NCBI RefSeq assembly: GCF_041260665.1
Contig: NZ_JBGCCT010000003.1
Location: 558,001 to 622,000, forward strand
Length of the DNA: 64,000 bases
From: Catenulispora sp. GP43
GTDB lineage: Bacteria > Actinomycetota > Actinomycetes > Streptomycetales > Catenulisporaceae
Reading direction: 5' to 3'
Part shown: one piece after another, positions 25,683 to 34,819 of the stretch
Numbering within the stretch: the stretch's first letter is position 1
Layout of the letters: every line of letters starts with the position of its first letter
Translations under genes and position numbers: made by a program
Notes under the pieces: model-generated
The model's database searches: none
Told to the model about the DNA's origin: nothing
The model's input: only the letters and a program-made list of their open reading frames with translations

Positions 25683-26804
25683 TCAGTGCGAGCCGGCCAG
25701 CACCGGTACAAGCACCGCGATCGCGAGGATCCCGACCAGCAGGCCCACGGCCGCCGGGCGACCGAAATTGACCGTCCACCCGACGCCGAACCGCTTCTGG
25801 ACGAACACCGCGGGGTCCTCGCGATTGATGTAGATCATGCCCAGCTTCCAGAAGCGGTCGTCGTCGCGGGTGACGGCGCCGGTGCCGGTGACGCCGCCAG
25901 GCCCCGTGGCCTTTCGGTCCCCGTCGCCGCCGTCGAACCGCAGCCGCGACCCGCCCTGCCCGATCCGCACCGTCACCACGATCAGCCCCGCCGTCGCCAA
26001 GACGATCGGCGCGAGAAGCAACACCGGGAACAAGCCGGTGCTGCCCACCAGCTTCCACATGGCCAGCGCCGCGAAGAACATCGTCAGGTCCACGGCCGCG
26101 GCCAGCACCAGCAGGCAGCGCGCCATGGCCGTGACGAAGCGCCGGTGCCGCTCGGCGGCGTGCGGGTCCTGCGCGTCCAGTTCCGCCTTGCCGCGAGCCG
26201 TGATCCAGGACAGCGCCACGATCAGCGCGGTGATCCCGACCTGCACCATGACCAGGCCGAACGCCGAGAGGAAGGTCTTGTCGGCGTACGAGGTCGGATG
26301 CCCGCCGATGTCGTAGTGCGAGACGAGGCGGGCCGGCAGGTGCGGGTAGCGGACCGCGCCGACGACCGCGGTACCGACCGTGATCGCCACCGCCGGTAGT
26401 GCCCACAGCCAGGGAAACGGCTCGGGCCGGGTGCGCAGCGTGGTGTCAGTGACGGTCACCTGCCTGCGACCCTCGAACCAGTGCCCGTCGCGCTTAGCGT
26501 CGGCGACGTGCGAGCGCGCCAACAGGTACACCGCCACCGATCCGGCGAGCTCGACCAGCATCGCGACGATCCCCGCGGCCCCCGCCGACGCCACGAACAG
26601 CCCGGCCAGCACCGCGACGGCGGTCACCGCGCCGATGCCGGTCCAGTACGTCCGGCGGGCCTGCGCCACCACCGGATCGTCGGCGCGCTCGGCCGGAACG
26701 CGCACCCCGAACTGCACGCTCCGCGGCGTCAGCAGCGGAGTGAGTAGGGACAGGAACCCGATCAGCAGGACCGGGAGTACCGCTGGGACAGCATTGGCGT
26801 GCAT
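25683..26804 (-). CDS. DUF1648/DUF5808 integral membrane protein
   Basis: A 373-residue membrane protein with about eight hydrophobic helices. LPARLVSHYDIGGHPTSYADKTF is the DUF1648 signature (as in SdpI/YdfF-like proteins), and the C-terminal FWKLGMIYINREDPAVFVQKRFGVGWTVNF is the short DUF5808 motif. It lies 39 bp after a YtrA-type GntR gene and is probably cotranscribed, a common pairing in Gram-positive bacteria. The role may be envelope stress or toxin immunity, by analogy with SdpI; that is inferred. Confidence 0.82.
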   Translation of the reverse strand: MHANAVPAVLPVLLIGFLSLLTPLLTPRSVQFGVRVPAERADDPVVAQARRTYWTGIGAVTAVAVLAGLFVASAGAAGIVAMLVELAGSVAVYLLARSHVADAKRDGHWFEGRRQVTVTDTTLRTRPEPFPWLWALPAVAITVGTAVVGAVRYPHLPARLVSHYDIGGHPTSYADKTFLSAFGLVMVQVGITALIVALSWITARGKAELDAQDPHAAERHRRFVTAMARCLLVLAAAVDLTMFFAALAMWKLVGSTGLFPVLLLAPIVLATAGLIVVTVRIGQGGSRLRFDGGDGDRKATGPGGVTGTGAVTRDDDRFWKLGMIYINREDPAVFVQKRFGVGWTVNFGRPAAVGLLVGILAIAVLVPVLAGSH

Positions 26805-26843
26805 CGAGATCTTCCCCCGTCTTCGGTCGTCGTGTTCGTCGAC

Positions 26844-27230
26844 TCAGCGCTTCGTGAACTCGTCCAGCAAGGCCTGACACCGTTCCAGGACCTCCGGCGG
26901 TGCCATGCCCTTGGCGAAGCCCTCGGCGAGCAGCGTCCGTGCCCGCCGCTCCCAGTCGCCGACCTCCTCGGCCGTCGCCGGTCCGTCCCCGGGACCGCGC
27001 GCCACCACCGCGCCGGTGCGCCGGCCGAGCCGGATCAGGCCCTCCCGCCGCAGCTGGTCGTAGGCCTTGTTCACGGTGTGCATGTTGATCCCGAGGTCGG
27101 CGGCCAGCTGGCGCGTCGTCGGCAGGGAATCCCCCGGCACCAGCACGCCTGCCGCCACCGCCACCACGATCTGGTCGCGCAGCTGCTGGTAGATCGGGAC
27201 GTCGCCGTCGGGCTCCACGGTGAGGAGCAA
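26844..27230 (-). CDS. GntR-family regulator, YtrA subfamily
   Basis: A 128-residue regulator. The winged helix (PIYQQLRDQIVVAVAAGVLVPGDSLPTTRQLAADLGINMHTVNKAYDQLRREGLI) is typical of GntR, and the short helical C-terminus of about 50 residues with no ligand-binding domain places it in the YtrA group. TTG 27230 is the start because AAGGAGG lies seven bases upstream. It heads an operon with the DUF1648 membrane protein. A palindrome at 27251-27275 is its probable autoregulatory operator. Confidence 0.87.
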   Translation of the reverse strand: MLLTVEPDGDVPIYQQLRDQIVVAVAAGVLVPGDSLPTTRQLAADLGINMHTVNKAYDQLRREGLIRLGRRTGAVVARGPGDGPATAEEVGDWERRARTLLAEGFAKGMAPPEVLERCQALLDEFTKR

Positions 27231-27250
27231 GGGTCTGCCTCCTTCGGACT

Positions 27251-27275
27251 ATTGCTATAGAACAGCTAGAACAAT
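27251..27275. promoter_or_regulatory. Palindrome upstream of the YtrA-type gene
   Basis: ATTGCTATAG and CTAGAACAAT are imperfect inverted arms around AACAG, 21 bp before the TTG start. YtrA-type regulators usually bind such long palindromes in their own promoters. Confidence 0.5.
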
Positions 27276-27338
27276 GGGGCCGTCAAGGGCCGGCCAGGGA
27301 AGCTGGCGGACCCTGGCCATCTCACCCCGCCCCGCCTA

Positions 27339-27357
27339 ATCTGACGCATCATCAGAT
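27339..27357. promoter_or_regulatory. Regulon palindrome, box 4
   Basis: ATCTGACGCATCATCAGAT differs from the perfect palindrome in one right-arm base. It overlaps a TAATCT hexamer (27337-27342) that could be the -10 element of the SDR gene at 27416. CATCAGATACAG occurs at 27350 and again at 27370, adding a second half-site 20 bp downstream. Confidence 0.65.
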
Positions 27358-27415
27358 ACAGGCTCTGCACATCAGATACAGACTCCGCTCGGCGTGAGCC
27401 CACGAAAGGGTCCCC

Positions 27416-28201
27416 ATGTTGCTCCAAGACAAGACGGTGATCGTGTCAGGGGTCGGCGAAGGCCTCGGCCGCGAGGTCGCGCAGGCCGCGTACGACCAGG
27501 GCGCGAACGTGGTGCTGGGCGCGCGGACCGAGGCCAAGCTGGCCAAGGCGGCGGACGGCTTCGACCACGCCCGGGTCGCCTACGCCACCACCGACATCAC
27601 CTCCGACGACGACTGCCGCCGGCTGGTCGCGCTGGCCGTCGAGCGCTTCGGGACGCTGGACGGACTGGTCAACGTCGCCGCCATGGACCAGGTCTTCGGC
27701 GGGTTCGCCGACGCCGACTTCGCCGACTGGCGGGCCGTCTACGAGGTCAACGTCGTCGGCACCCTGCAACTGAGCAAGGCCGCGATCCCGCACCTGGCGC
27801 GCGATTCCGGCACCACCACCGGGATCGTGCACATCCTGTCGCAGTCGATGTGGGTGCCGGCGACCGAGGTCATGCAGGCCGCGTACGCCGCGTCGAAGGG
27901 GGCGCTGCTGTCCGCGACCTATGGCATGGCCAAGGAACTCGGGCCGCGCCGCATCCGGGTCAACGCCGTGGTGCCGTCCTGGATGTGGGGGCCGATGGTG
28001 CAGGGATACGTCGCGTGGACCGCCGCGTCCCAGAGCATTCCCGAGGAACAGGTGCTCTCCTCGCTCACCACGCGCATGGCGCTGCCGGAAATGGCCAGCG
28101 ACGGCGACGTGGCGAATGCGGCCGTATACATGGTGTCGCCGTACGCCGGGGGAATCACCGGCCAGTCCCTGGCTGTCAACGCCGGCGATTTCATGCGGTG
28201 A
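27416..28201 (+). CDS. Short-chain dehydrogenase/reductase
   Basis: A 261-residue classical SDR. The nucleotide motif is SGVGEGLGR near residues 11-19, the NNAG position reads NVAA, the catalytic serine is in HILSQSMW and the YxxxK pair is in YAASK. The substrate is unknown; it is probably a hydroxyacyl- or alcohol-type compound in the same catabolic regulon, because box 4 lies 59 bp upstream. It stands apart from the main catabolic block, between the island and the LCP operon, and is followed by no obvious partner gene. Confidence 0.85.
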   Translation: MLLQDKTVIVSGVGEGLGREVAQAAYDQGANVVLGARTEAKLAKAADGFDHARVAYATTDITSDDDCRRLVALAVERFGTLDGLVNVAAMDQVFGGFADADFADWRAVYEVNVVGTLQLSKAAIPHLARDSGTTTGIVHILSQSMWVPATEVMQAAYAASKGALLSATYGMAKELGPRRIRVNAVVPSWMWGPMVQGYVAWTAASQSIPEEQVLSSLTTRMALPEMASDGDVANAAVYMVSPYAGGITGQSLAVNAGDFMR

Positions 28202-28273
28202 CCGGGGCCCTTGTAGCGAGTCTGTGACGAAAGCGGGATGGCGCGGTTGAACGGCTGAAAGAGGATCGCCGTC

Positions 28274-28897
28274 ATGTCCTCATCAGCACGCACGTCGCCG
28301 GGTCGTCGCCCGGCTCCGGACGGCTACGGCCGCCCGGAGCGCGGCTACGCGCCGCCTCGGCCGGAGCGGCCCGCGCCGGCGCCGGACCCGGCACGCCGCG
28401 CTTCGGGGCCGTCCGGACGCCGCGCCTCCGCCGCCCCCGTCCCCCCTTCCGCCGGTCGCCGTACCGCCGCGCGGCAGGCGTCCGACCCCGGCGGCCGGCT
28501 GCTGGCCGGTGCGCCCTCCTGGCTGCCCGCCGCGGCGGTGCTCGGCGGTCCGATGCTGGCCGCGATCGTGGGCAAGTTCGCGGGCGGCTACCACGGCCCG
28601 GCGTTCGTGGTGCTGACCATCGCGGCGGCCGCCCTGGCCACCGCGGCGGCGACCGCGAACGGCCGCTGGTGGGTGGTCACCTCGCTGCCGCCGGTGGCCT
28701 GGCTGGTCGCCACGGTCGCCGAACTGGCCTGGCACGACCCGGCCTACCCGGACACCAAGGCCAAGCTGGTCGGCGTGGTCCACGCGACGACCAACGTCTT
28801 CCCGGTGATCCTGGCCGCGCTCGCCGTCATGGGCCTGGTGATCGCGGCCGCGGTGGTGCGCGGCCGGCAGAGCGGGGGAGGCGCCCGCCGTGTCTGA
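28274..28897 (+). CDS. DUF6542-type membrane protein
   Basis: A 207-residue protein. The first 75 residues are disordered and rich in Pro, Arg and Ala; the rest forms four hydrophobic helices (for example AAAVLGGPMLAAIVGKF and VFPVILAALAVMGLVIAAAVV) separated by short loops with a WHDPAYPDTKAKLVGVVHATTN segment. This matches the small actinomycete membrane family DUF6542. AGAGGA precedes the ATG. It overlaps the LCP gene by eight bases, so the two probably work together at the cell envelope. Confidence 0.75.
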   Translation: MSSSARTSPGRRPAPDGYGRPERGYAPPRPERPAPAPDPARRASGPSGRRASAAPVPPSAGRRTAARQASDPGGRLLAGAPSWLPAAAVLGGPMLAAIVGKFAGGYHGPAFVVLTIAAAALATAAATANGRWWVVTSLPPVAWLVATVAELAWHDPAYPDTKAKLVGVVHATTNVFPVILAALAVMGLVIAAAVVRGRQSGGGARRV

Positions 28898-30905
28898 GTG
28901 GTATCCGGAGGACGGGGACCAGCGTGGCGGCGGCCGTCGCCGTGAGGCACCCGAGCAGCCCTGGCAGGCGCCCGAGCAGCCCTGGCAGGCATCACAGTCA
29001 CAGCGCCGGCCCGGACCTCCGCCGCAGCAGCGCCGGCAGCCGCCCGCGCGGCCGGACGATCCGACGCACCACGGCGCCGCCGGCTGGTACCCGCCCGCGG
29101 AGCGGGAGCAGACCAACGTCATGGCCCAGCAGGGCTACGACGACCACGGCGGCTACGACGATTACGACGAGCACGACGAGCACGACGACGAATACCTCGA
29201 GTCCGGCCGCAGGGGCGGCGCGGGCGGCGGCGGCCGGCGCGGAGGCGGCCGCGGCACCCCCGGTGCCGGTTCCGGCGGCAAGGCCCACAAGCCGGGGCTG
29301 ATCGCCGGCCGGGTCACGGCCGCGGTGATGAGCGCGGTCGTCGTCCTGGCGACCGGCTTCGTCTGGTTCGAGAACAAGCAGCTCACCGACGGCCTGCACA
29401 CCTCGGACTCGATCAACCAGATCAAGCCCGGCGAGGACGGCTACGTCGCCCCGCACCTCGGCGCGGACGTCAACCTGCTGCTGATCGGCCTGGACTCGCG
29501 CAAGGACATGAACGGCAACGACCTGCCGACGTCCCTGGTCGAGGACGAGCTGCACGCCGGGTCCTCGGACATAGGCGGCTACAACACCAACGTGCTGATC
29601 CTCATGCACATCCCGGCCAACGGCGGAAAGGTCACCGCCTACTCCATCCCGCGCGACAGCGACGTCGAGCGTCCCGGCGGCCAGGCGAGTATCCCCGGCG
29701 TGGGCACCGTCCAGGTGCCGGACATGGGCATGGGCAAGATCAAGGAGGCCTACGGCGACGCCAAGGCCTTCGCCGACCAGAAGATCTCCGCCTCGGGCAA
29801 GAAGGTCGACAAGGCCACCGAGGAGGCCGAGAGCCGCGAGGTGGGCCGCGAGGCCACGATCCGGGCCGTGCAGAAGCTCACCGGCCAGCACGTCGACCAC
29901 CTCGCCGAGGTCAACCTGGTCGGCTTCTACGACATCGTCAACGCGATCGGCAGCATCCAGGTCTGCCTGAAGGCCCCGGCCTACGACCCGATCGAGGACG
30001 GCGCGGGGACCGGCCTGAACCTGCCGGCCGGCGTGTCCACCATCAACGCGGCCACCGCCCTGCAGTTCGTGCGCCAGCGGTTCCACCTGCCCAACGGCGA
30101 CCTGGACCGCACGCACCGCCAGCAGGCCTTCCTGTCCTCGGTGACGCAGGCGTTGAAGAAGAAGGGCGTCCTCGGCGACGTCGGGGCCATGCAGAGCCTG
30201 TTCAACGTCGTGAAGAACGACATCGTCATCGACAACGGCTGGAGCGTGCTGGACTTCGCCTCCCAGGCCTCCAACCTGACCGGCGGCAACACTGAGTTCA
30301 TCACCCTGCCGACCACCGGCACCACGAAGGTCGCCGGCGAGGACGCGCTGACGGTGAACCCGGCCGCGATCCAGAAGACGATCGGCGCGACGTTCGACAA
30401 CGACGCCGCGGTGGCCCCGCCGCCGACCACGGCCTCCAGCTCGACCCCGCCTCCGGCGGCGCCGACCACGACGGCGACGCCCCCGGCGACCATCACCGTC
30501 CTGAACGGCACCCAGACCACGGGCCTGGCGCTGAAGGTCTCCGGCCAGCTGTTCGACGCCGGCATCCCGACCAGCAAGACCGGCAACGGCGGCAACGGCG
30601 TGCAGCACACGGTCATCCGCTACGGGGCCGGCGAGGAGGCCCTGGCCAAGAAGATCCAGACCACGCTCGGCACCAAGGAGGCGCCGATCGCCAGCAGCTC
30701 CACGGCGAAGGGCACCATCACCGTCACCATCGGCTACGACTACAAGCAGCCCCCGGCGACGACGACCACGACCACGACCACGCAGTCCTCGAACCAGCCG
30801 TCGAACGGCCCGACCAGTGTGGCCAGCGACAACTCCTCCGACTCCTCCGGGCTGAGCTCCGGCGGCGCGGTCACGTCGCAGAACGGGATCCCCTGCGTGT
30901 ACTGA
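28890..30905 (+). CDS. LytR-CpsA-Psr (LCP) family envelope glycopolymer transferase
   Basis: A 671-residue protein. A long disordered N-terminus (to about 125, with a DDHGGYDDYDEHDEHDDE acidic run) precedes one transmembrane helix (VTAAVMSAVVVLATGFVWF). The LCP domain has the conserved YSIPRDSDV and FVRQRFHLPNGDLDRTHRQQ arginine motifs, which bind the polyprenyl pyrophosphate. A LytR_C domain (ITVLNGTQTTGLALKVSGQLFDAGI) and a Thr/Ser-rich tail follow. LCP proteins attach teichoic-acid-like or arabinogalactan polymers to peptidoglycan. GTG 28890 overlaps the preceding gene. A strong terminator follows. Confidence 0.9.
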   Translation: MSEWYPEDGDQRGGGRRREAPEQPWQAPEQPWQASQSQRRPGPPPQQRRQPPARPDDPTHHGAAGWYPPAEREQTNVMAQQGYDDHGGYDDYDEHDEHDDEYLESGRRGGAGGGGRRGGGRGTPGAGSGGKAHKPGLIAGRVTAAVMSAVVVLATGFVWFENKQLTDGLHTSDSINQIKPGEDGYVAPHLGADVNLLLIGLDSRKDMNGNDLPTSLVEDELHAGSSDIGGYNTNVLILMHIPANGGKVTAYSIPRDSDVERPGGQASIPGVGTVQVPDMGMGKIKEAYGDAKAFADQKISASGKKVDKATEEAESREVGREATIRAVQKLTGQHVDHLAEVNLVGFYDIVNAIGSIQVCLKAPAYDPIEDGAGTGLNLPAGVSTINAATALQFVRQRFHLPNGDLDRTHRQQAFLSSVTQALKKKGVLGDVGAMQSLFNVVKNDIVIDNGWSVLDFASQASNLTGGNTEFITLPTTGTTKVAGEDALTVNPAAIQKTIGATFDNDAAVAPPPTTASSSTPPPAAPTTTATPPATITVLNGTQTTGLALKVSGQLFDAGIPTSKTGNGGNGVQHTVIRYGAGEEALAKKIQTTLGTKEAPIASSSTAKGTITVTIGYDYKQPPATTTTTTTTQSSNQPSNGPTSVASDNSSDSSGLSSGGAVTSQNGIPCVY

Positions 30906-30943
30906 GGTACTGATCGCTACAGCACGCAAGGCCGCCGCGGGCG

Positions 30944-30982
30944 CCGCGGGCGCCGGAGACTTCGGTTCTCCGGCGCCCGCGG
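30944..30982. terminator. Strong bidirectional terminator
   Basis: CCGCGGGCGCCGGAGA and TCTCCGGCGCCCGCGG form a perfect 16-base stem around CTTCGGT, between the convergent LCP and luciferase-like genes. Confidence 0.85.
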
Positions 30983-30995
30983 CCTTGTCACGGGT

Positions 30996-31883
30996 TCACT
31001 TGATATAGCGCTCCGCGAACCCCTCCACGGCCTCGACCATCTCCGCCAGGGAGGGACCCGGCGCGGTCATGGCCTTGATGTTCGTCATCCACGGCGCGCC
31101 GAGCAGGTCCGTGACGCCCCACTGCTCCAGCTGCTCGCACAGCTCCGGGGCGGGCTCGGCCAGTACCGCGAGCATCGCGCGGAACGGCCGGTCCAGGGTC
31201 CCGGCCTTCTCGCGGGCCGCGTGGATGCGGTCCATGATCGAGTGTGTCTCCTCGACCGTGTGGTAGATCCCGATCCAGCCGTCGTTGTTCGCGGCGCGGC
31301 GGATCGCGATGTCGGAGATGCCGCCGACGTACACCGGGATCGGGTCGTTCGGCGTGGGCGTGATCGAGCAGGGCGGCAGCGTGTAGTTCGGCCCGGCGAT
31401 CTCGACCACCTCGCCGGTCCACAGCCGGCGCAGCGCCGCCAGCATCTCGTCGAGCCGCGCCCCGCGCTTGGCGAAGGCCTGGCCGGTGGCGGTGAACTCG
31501 TCCTTGCTCCAGCCCGGTCCGACGCCGAGCGCGACCCGGTGGTGGCCGTCCGCGGAGCCCTGCGAGAGGTAGGCGGCGGTGGCCAGCTGGTTGGCGACGG
31601 TCAGCAGGTCGCGCGCCGGGGCCACGTAGATGTTCGTGGTGAACCGCAGCCGGGTGGTCACGGCGGCCATCGCCGCGATCGCCACCCACGGCTCGGGCCA
31701 GTGCGTGTCCTTCGACCAATACCGGGATCCATCCGGCGTGTACGGGTAGGGGGAGGACAGTTCGACCGGATGGAACAGGTGGTCCGGGATGGCGATCCCT
31801 TCGAACCCGTACTCCTCCGCGGCCCGCGCGAGGCCGGTGAAGTGCGCGGTGTCGCAGAACGCCGGTGAAAGCCAGAACTTCAT
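30996..31883 (-). CDS. Luciferase-like (LLM class, probably F420-dependent) oxidoreductase A
   Basis: A 295-residue TIM-barrel oxidoreductase of the bacterial luciferase superfamily. Family segments are FEGIAIPDHLFHPVEL, TRLRFTTNIYVAPARDLLTVANQLATAAYLSQG, RVALGVGPGWSKDEFTATGQAF and PIPVYVGGISDIAIRRAANNDGWIGI. The short form with these motifs is usually F420-dependent. The reaction is unknown. AAGGGGAG before ATG 31883 fixes the start. Box 5 lies 39 bp upstream in the divergent region shared with the SDR-LLM-fbiC operon, so both sides are likely regulated together. Confidence 0.85.
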   Translation of the reverse strand: MKFWLSPAFCDTAHFTGLARAAEEYGFEGIAIPDHLFHPVELSSPYPYTPDGSRYWSKDTHWPEPWVAIAAMAAVTTRLRFTTNIYVAPARDLLTVANQLATAAYLSQGSADGHHRVALGVGPGWSKDEFTATGQAFAKRGARLDEMLAALRRLWTGEVVEIAGPNYTLPPCSITPTPNDPIPVYVGGISDIAIRRAANNDGWIGIYHTVEETHSIMDRIHAAREKAGTLDRPFRAMLAVLAEPAPELCEQLEQWGVTDLLGAPWMTNIKAMTAPGPSLAEMVEAVEGFAERYIK

Positions 31884-31921
31884 GGGCCGACTCCCCTTCA
31901 CTTTTCGCCTTCCAGGAATCA

Positions 31922-31940
31922 ATCTGACACCTAGTCAGAT
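31922..31940. promoter_or_regulatory. Regulon palindrome, box 5
   Basis: ATCTGACACCTAGTCAGAT has seven-base arms plus one mismatch around CCT. It is centred in the divergent promoter region between LLM A and the SDR-LLM-LLM-fbiC operon. Confidence 0.7.
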
Positions 31941-31972
31941 GTCAAGCGCGATGCGAGGACAGGGGACGGCCG

Positions 31973-32725
31973 ATGGGGAAGCTGGATGGGCGCGTGGTGC
32001 TGGTCACCGGCGCGGCGCGCGGGCAGGGTGCCGAGGAGGCGCGGCTGTTCGCCGGCGAGGGCGCGCGGGTGCTGGTCGCCGATGTGCTGGAGGATCTCGG
32101 CACGGAGGTGGCCAAGGAGATCGGCGACGCGGCGCGCTTCGTCCGGCTCGACGTCACCGACGAGGCGCAGTGGACCGCCGCCGCGGACTTCGCCGAGGCC
32201 GAGTTCGGCAAGCTCGACGGCCTGATCAACAACGCCGGCATCCTGCGCTTCAACAAGATCGAGAAGACCAGTCTCGAGGAGTACATGCAGGTGGTGACGG
32301 TGAACCAGGTCGGCGTCTTCCTGGGCCTGCGGGTGTGCCTGCCCCGGATCAAGGCGGCCGGCGGCGGGACCGTGGTGAACACCGCGAGCATCGACGGGCT
32401 CGCCGGCATGGCGTATCTGGGGTCGTACGTCTCCTCCAAGTTCGCGGTCAGAGGGCTGACGAGGGTCGCGGCCCTGGAGGCCGCCCCGACCGTCCGGGTG
32501 AACTGCATCTGCCCCGGCGGCGTCCACACCCCGATGGTGACCGAGCTGATGCCGGAGGACGTCGACCCCGACGCCGGCTACTCCGGGATCCCGCTCAAGC
32601 GCGTCGGCACCGCGCACGAGATCGCGAAGGCCGCGCTGTTCCTCACGTCCGAGGACTCGTCCTACTGCACCGGCGCCGACTTCGTCCTCGACGGCGGAGC
32701 GCTGGCCGGCATCCGTTTCGACTAG
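31973..32725 (+). CDS. Short-chain dehydrogenase, hydroxysteroid-dehydrogenase-like
   Basis: A 250-residue classical SDR with TGAARGQG nucleotide motif, NNAG (residues 86-89), catalytic Ser in NTASIDGLAG and YVSSK. The sequence resembles the 3-alpha/20-beta-hydroxysteroid dehydrogenase group (FabG3-like), with ends CPGGVHTPMVTELMPEDV and TGADFVLDGGA. The cofactor preference is probably NAD because an Asp (VADV) follows the second strand. It is the first gene of the operon SDR, LLM B, LLM C, fbiC, controlled by box 5. A steroid substrate is inference. Confidence 0.87.
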   Translation: MGKLDGRVVLVTGAARGQGAEEARLFAGEGARVLVADVLEDLGTEVAKEIGDAARFVRLDVTDEAQWTAAADFAEAEFGKLDGLINNAGILRFNKIEKTSLEEYMQVVTVNQVGVFLGLRVCLPRIKAAGGGTVVNTASIDGLAGMAYLGSYVSSKFAVRGLTRVAALEAAPTVRVNCICPGGVHTPMVTELMPEDVDPDAGYSGIPLKRVGTAHEIAKAALFLTSEDSSYCTGADFVLDGGALAGIRFD

Positions 32726-32762
32726 CAGAACCAGGTTCGACCAGCAGACCGGAGGAGACCCC

Positions 32763-33890
32763 ATGGAGTTCGGCATCTTCGTCCAGGGCCACGTGCCGCT
32801 CTCGAAGCTGGCCGCCGACCCGGACTTCGAGCACACCTCGCTGATGAACGACATCGAGATCGCCAAGGCGGCCGACAAGGCGGGCTTCAAGTACGTGTGG
32901 GCCTCCGAGCACCACTTCCTCGACGAGTACTCGCACCTGGCCAGCAACGACGTCTTCCTGGGCTACCTGGCCGCCGCGACCGAGCGGATCCACCTGGGCT
33001 CCGGCATCTTCAACCCGCTGCCGCAGGCCAACCACCCGGTGAAGGTGGCCGAGAAGGTCGCGACCCTGGACCACCTGTCCGGCGGCCGGTTCGAGTTCGG
33101 CACCGGGCGCGGCGCCGGTTCCCGGGAGATCCTGGGCTTGGGCCTGCCGGACACCACGGTCACCAAGGAGATCTGGGCCGAGGTGGTGCGTGAGATCCCC
33201 AAGATGTGGATGCAGGACTCGTACTCGCACCAGGGCAAGTGGTTCTCCATGCCGGAGCGCAACGTGCTGCCCAAGCCGTGGAAGAAGCCGCATCCGGCGA
33301 TGTGGTACGCGGCCGGTAACCCGCCGTCGTACGAGATGGCCGCGCGCATGGGCCTGGGCGTGCTGGGCTTCTCGGTGGGCTCGCCGGCCGACGCCGAGAC
33401 CGCCGTCGCGGCGTACAAGAAGGCGGTCCCGGCGGCCGAGCCGGTCGGCGCCTACGTCAACGACAACGTGATGGTGACGTCCTCGGCGGTGTGCCTGGCC
33501 GACGGCCGGCGGGCCCGGCAAGCGGCCTCCACGATGGGCATGGGGCGCCTGCAGTCGCTGGTGTTCCGCTACCACGACACCTTCCCGCGCCCGGACTGGG
33601 TCCCGGAATGGCCGGCGGTGCTGCCGGAGCCGACCGTGGAGGAGGTCGACTGGCGCCTGCGCAACGGGTACCTCGTCTGCGGCGACCCCGATGAGGTGCT
33701 GGCCCAGGTCAAGCGCTACGAGGCCACCGGGATCGACCAGCTGGCCTTCGGGCTGCCGATCGGACTGTCGCTGCCCGACACGCTGGAGACGATCGACCTG
33801 ATCGGCCGGTACGTGATCCCCAAGGTGGACAAGGACCCGGTGCACCGGACCACGCGCTTCCGCAGCGCGGCCGCGGCATTGGGTAAGTGA
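32763..33890 (+). CDS. Luciferase-like monooxygenase B (FMN or F420 type)
   Basis: A 375-residue luciferase-family protein. [84 protein letters not shown] and the following GSREI are typical of the longer alkanal/limonene monooxygenase-like branch, which often uses FMNH2 from a separate reductase. A flavin reductase gene occurs at 50662. GGAGGAG precedes the ATG. It lies 37 bp after the SDR and 63 bp before LLM C in one operon. Which flavin it uses cannot be decided from sequence. Confidence 0.85.
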   Translation: MEFGIFVQGHVPLSKLAADPDFEHTSLMNDIEIAKAADKAGFKYVWASEHHFLDEYSHLASNDVFLGYLAAATERIHLGSGIFNPLPQANHPVKVAEKVATLDHLSGGRFEFGTGRGAGSREILGLGLPDTTVTKEIWAEVVREIPKMWMQDSYSHQGKWFSMPERNVLPKPWKKPHPAMWYAAGNPPSYEMAARMGLGVLGFSVGSPADAETAVAAYKKAVPAAEPVGAYVNDNVMVTSSAVCLADGRRARQAASTMGMGRLQSLVFRYHDTFPRPDWVPEWPAVLPEPTVEEVDWRLRNGYLVCGDPDEVLAQVKRYEATGIDQLAFGLPIGLSLPDTLETIDLIGRYVIPKVDKDPVHRTTRFRSAAAALGK

Positions 33891-33953
33891 GAATCCGCAA
33901 GCCTCTCAGAACCCGGCAGAACCCCAGCAGAGCCCCCACCAGAAGGAGCTGTC

Positions 33954-34790
33954 TTGCGCATCGGCGTCACGGTCTTCCTGACCGACCAGACCATCGGTCC
34001 GGCCGAGCTCGGGCGCGCGCTCGCCGAGCGCGGCTTCCAGTCGTACTACGCCCCCGAACACACCCACATCCCGATCAGCCGCGCCACCCCGGCGCCGCTC
34101 GGAGAGCCGTTGCCCGACTACTACTCACGGACGCTGGATCCCTTTGTGGCGCTGGCGGCGGTTGCGGCCGCGGCTCCCGGCATCCGCGTGGGCACCGGCA
34201 TCTGCCTGGCCGCCCAGCACGACCCGCTGCTGCTGGCCAAGACCGTGGCGACGCTGGACCTGGTCACCGGCGGCAACGTCGACCTCGGCGTGGGCTTCGG
34301 GTGGAACAAGGAGGAGATGGCCGACCACGGCGTGGACTTCGGGACCCGCCGGGACAAGGTGCGGGAGACCGTGCTGGCCATGAAGGAGCTGTGGGGCAAC
34401 GAGGTCGCCTCCTACCACGGCGACCACGTCTCCTTCGATCCCTCCTGGTCCTGGCCCAAGCCCGCGGCCGGCTCGGTCCCGGTGCTGATCGGCGGCGCGG
34501 CCGGGCCGAAGCTGTTCAAGGCGGTCGTCGACTACGCCGACGGCTGGATGCCGATCGGCGGCCGCGGCCTGACCCAGGCGATGCCGGTGCTGCGGGCCGC
34601 CGCGCAGGAGGCCGGGCGGGACCCGGACACGCTGCGCGTCGTGCCGTTCGGGACCGAGCCGACCCCGGGCAAGATGGAGCACTACCAGGCCCTGGGCATC
34701 GAGGAGATTGTGTTCAACGTCCCATCGGCGCCCGCGGACCGGATCTTGCGCGTGCTCGACGACTACGCTCGCTACATCGACCGGGAATAG
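33954..34790 (+). CDS. Luciferase-like (F420-dependent) oxidoreductase C
   Basis: A 278-residue LLM protein. [88 protein letters not shown] and [29 protein letters not shown] are typical of the F420-dependent TIGR03619-like family. TTG 33954 is the start; AAGGAG lies eight bases upstream and there is no suitable ATG. It directly precedes fbiC, whose product makes the F420 chromophore, a plausible functional link. Confidence 0.86.
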   Translation: MRIGVTVFLTDQTIGPAELGRALAERGFQSYYAPEHTHIPISRATPAPLGEPLPDYYSRTLDPFVALAAVAAAAPGIRVGTGICLAAQHDPLLLAKTVATLDLVTGGNVDLGVGFGWNKEEMADHGVDFGTRRDKVRETVLAMKELWGNEVASYHGDHVSFDPSWSWPKPAAGSVPVLIGGAAGPKLFKAVVDYADGWMPIGGRGLTQAMPVLRAAAQEAGRDPDTLRVVPFGTEPTPGKMEHYQALGIEEIVFNVPSAPADRILRVLDDYARYIDRE

Positions 34791-34819
34791 ATCCGGTTCA
34801 CCGCCGCGTAGGAACTGGA

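Noticed and set aside
33887-34819. Open frame in register with fbiC that would make a 1170-residue fusion
   Set aside because: It overlaps the well-supported LLM C gene in another frame, its sequence is Arg/Ala-rich without family features, and fbiC of normal length starts at 34820.
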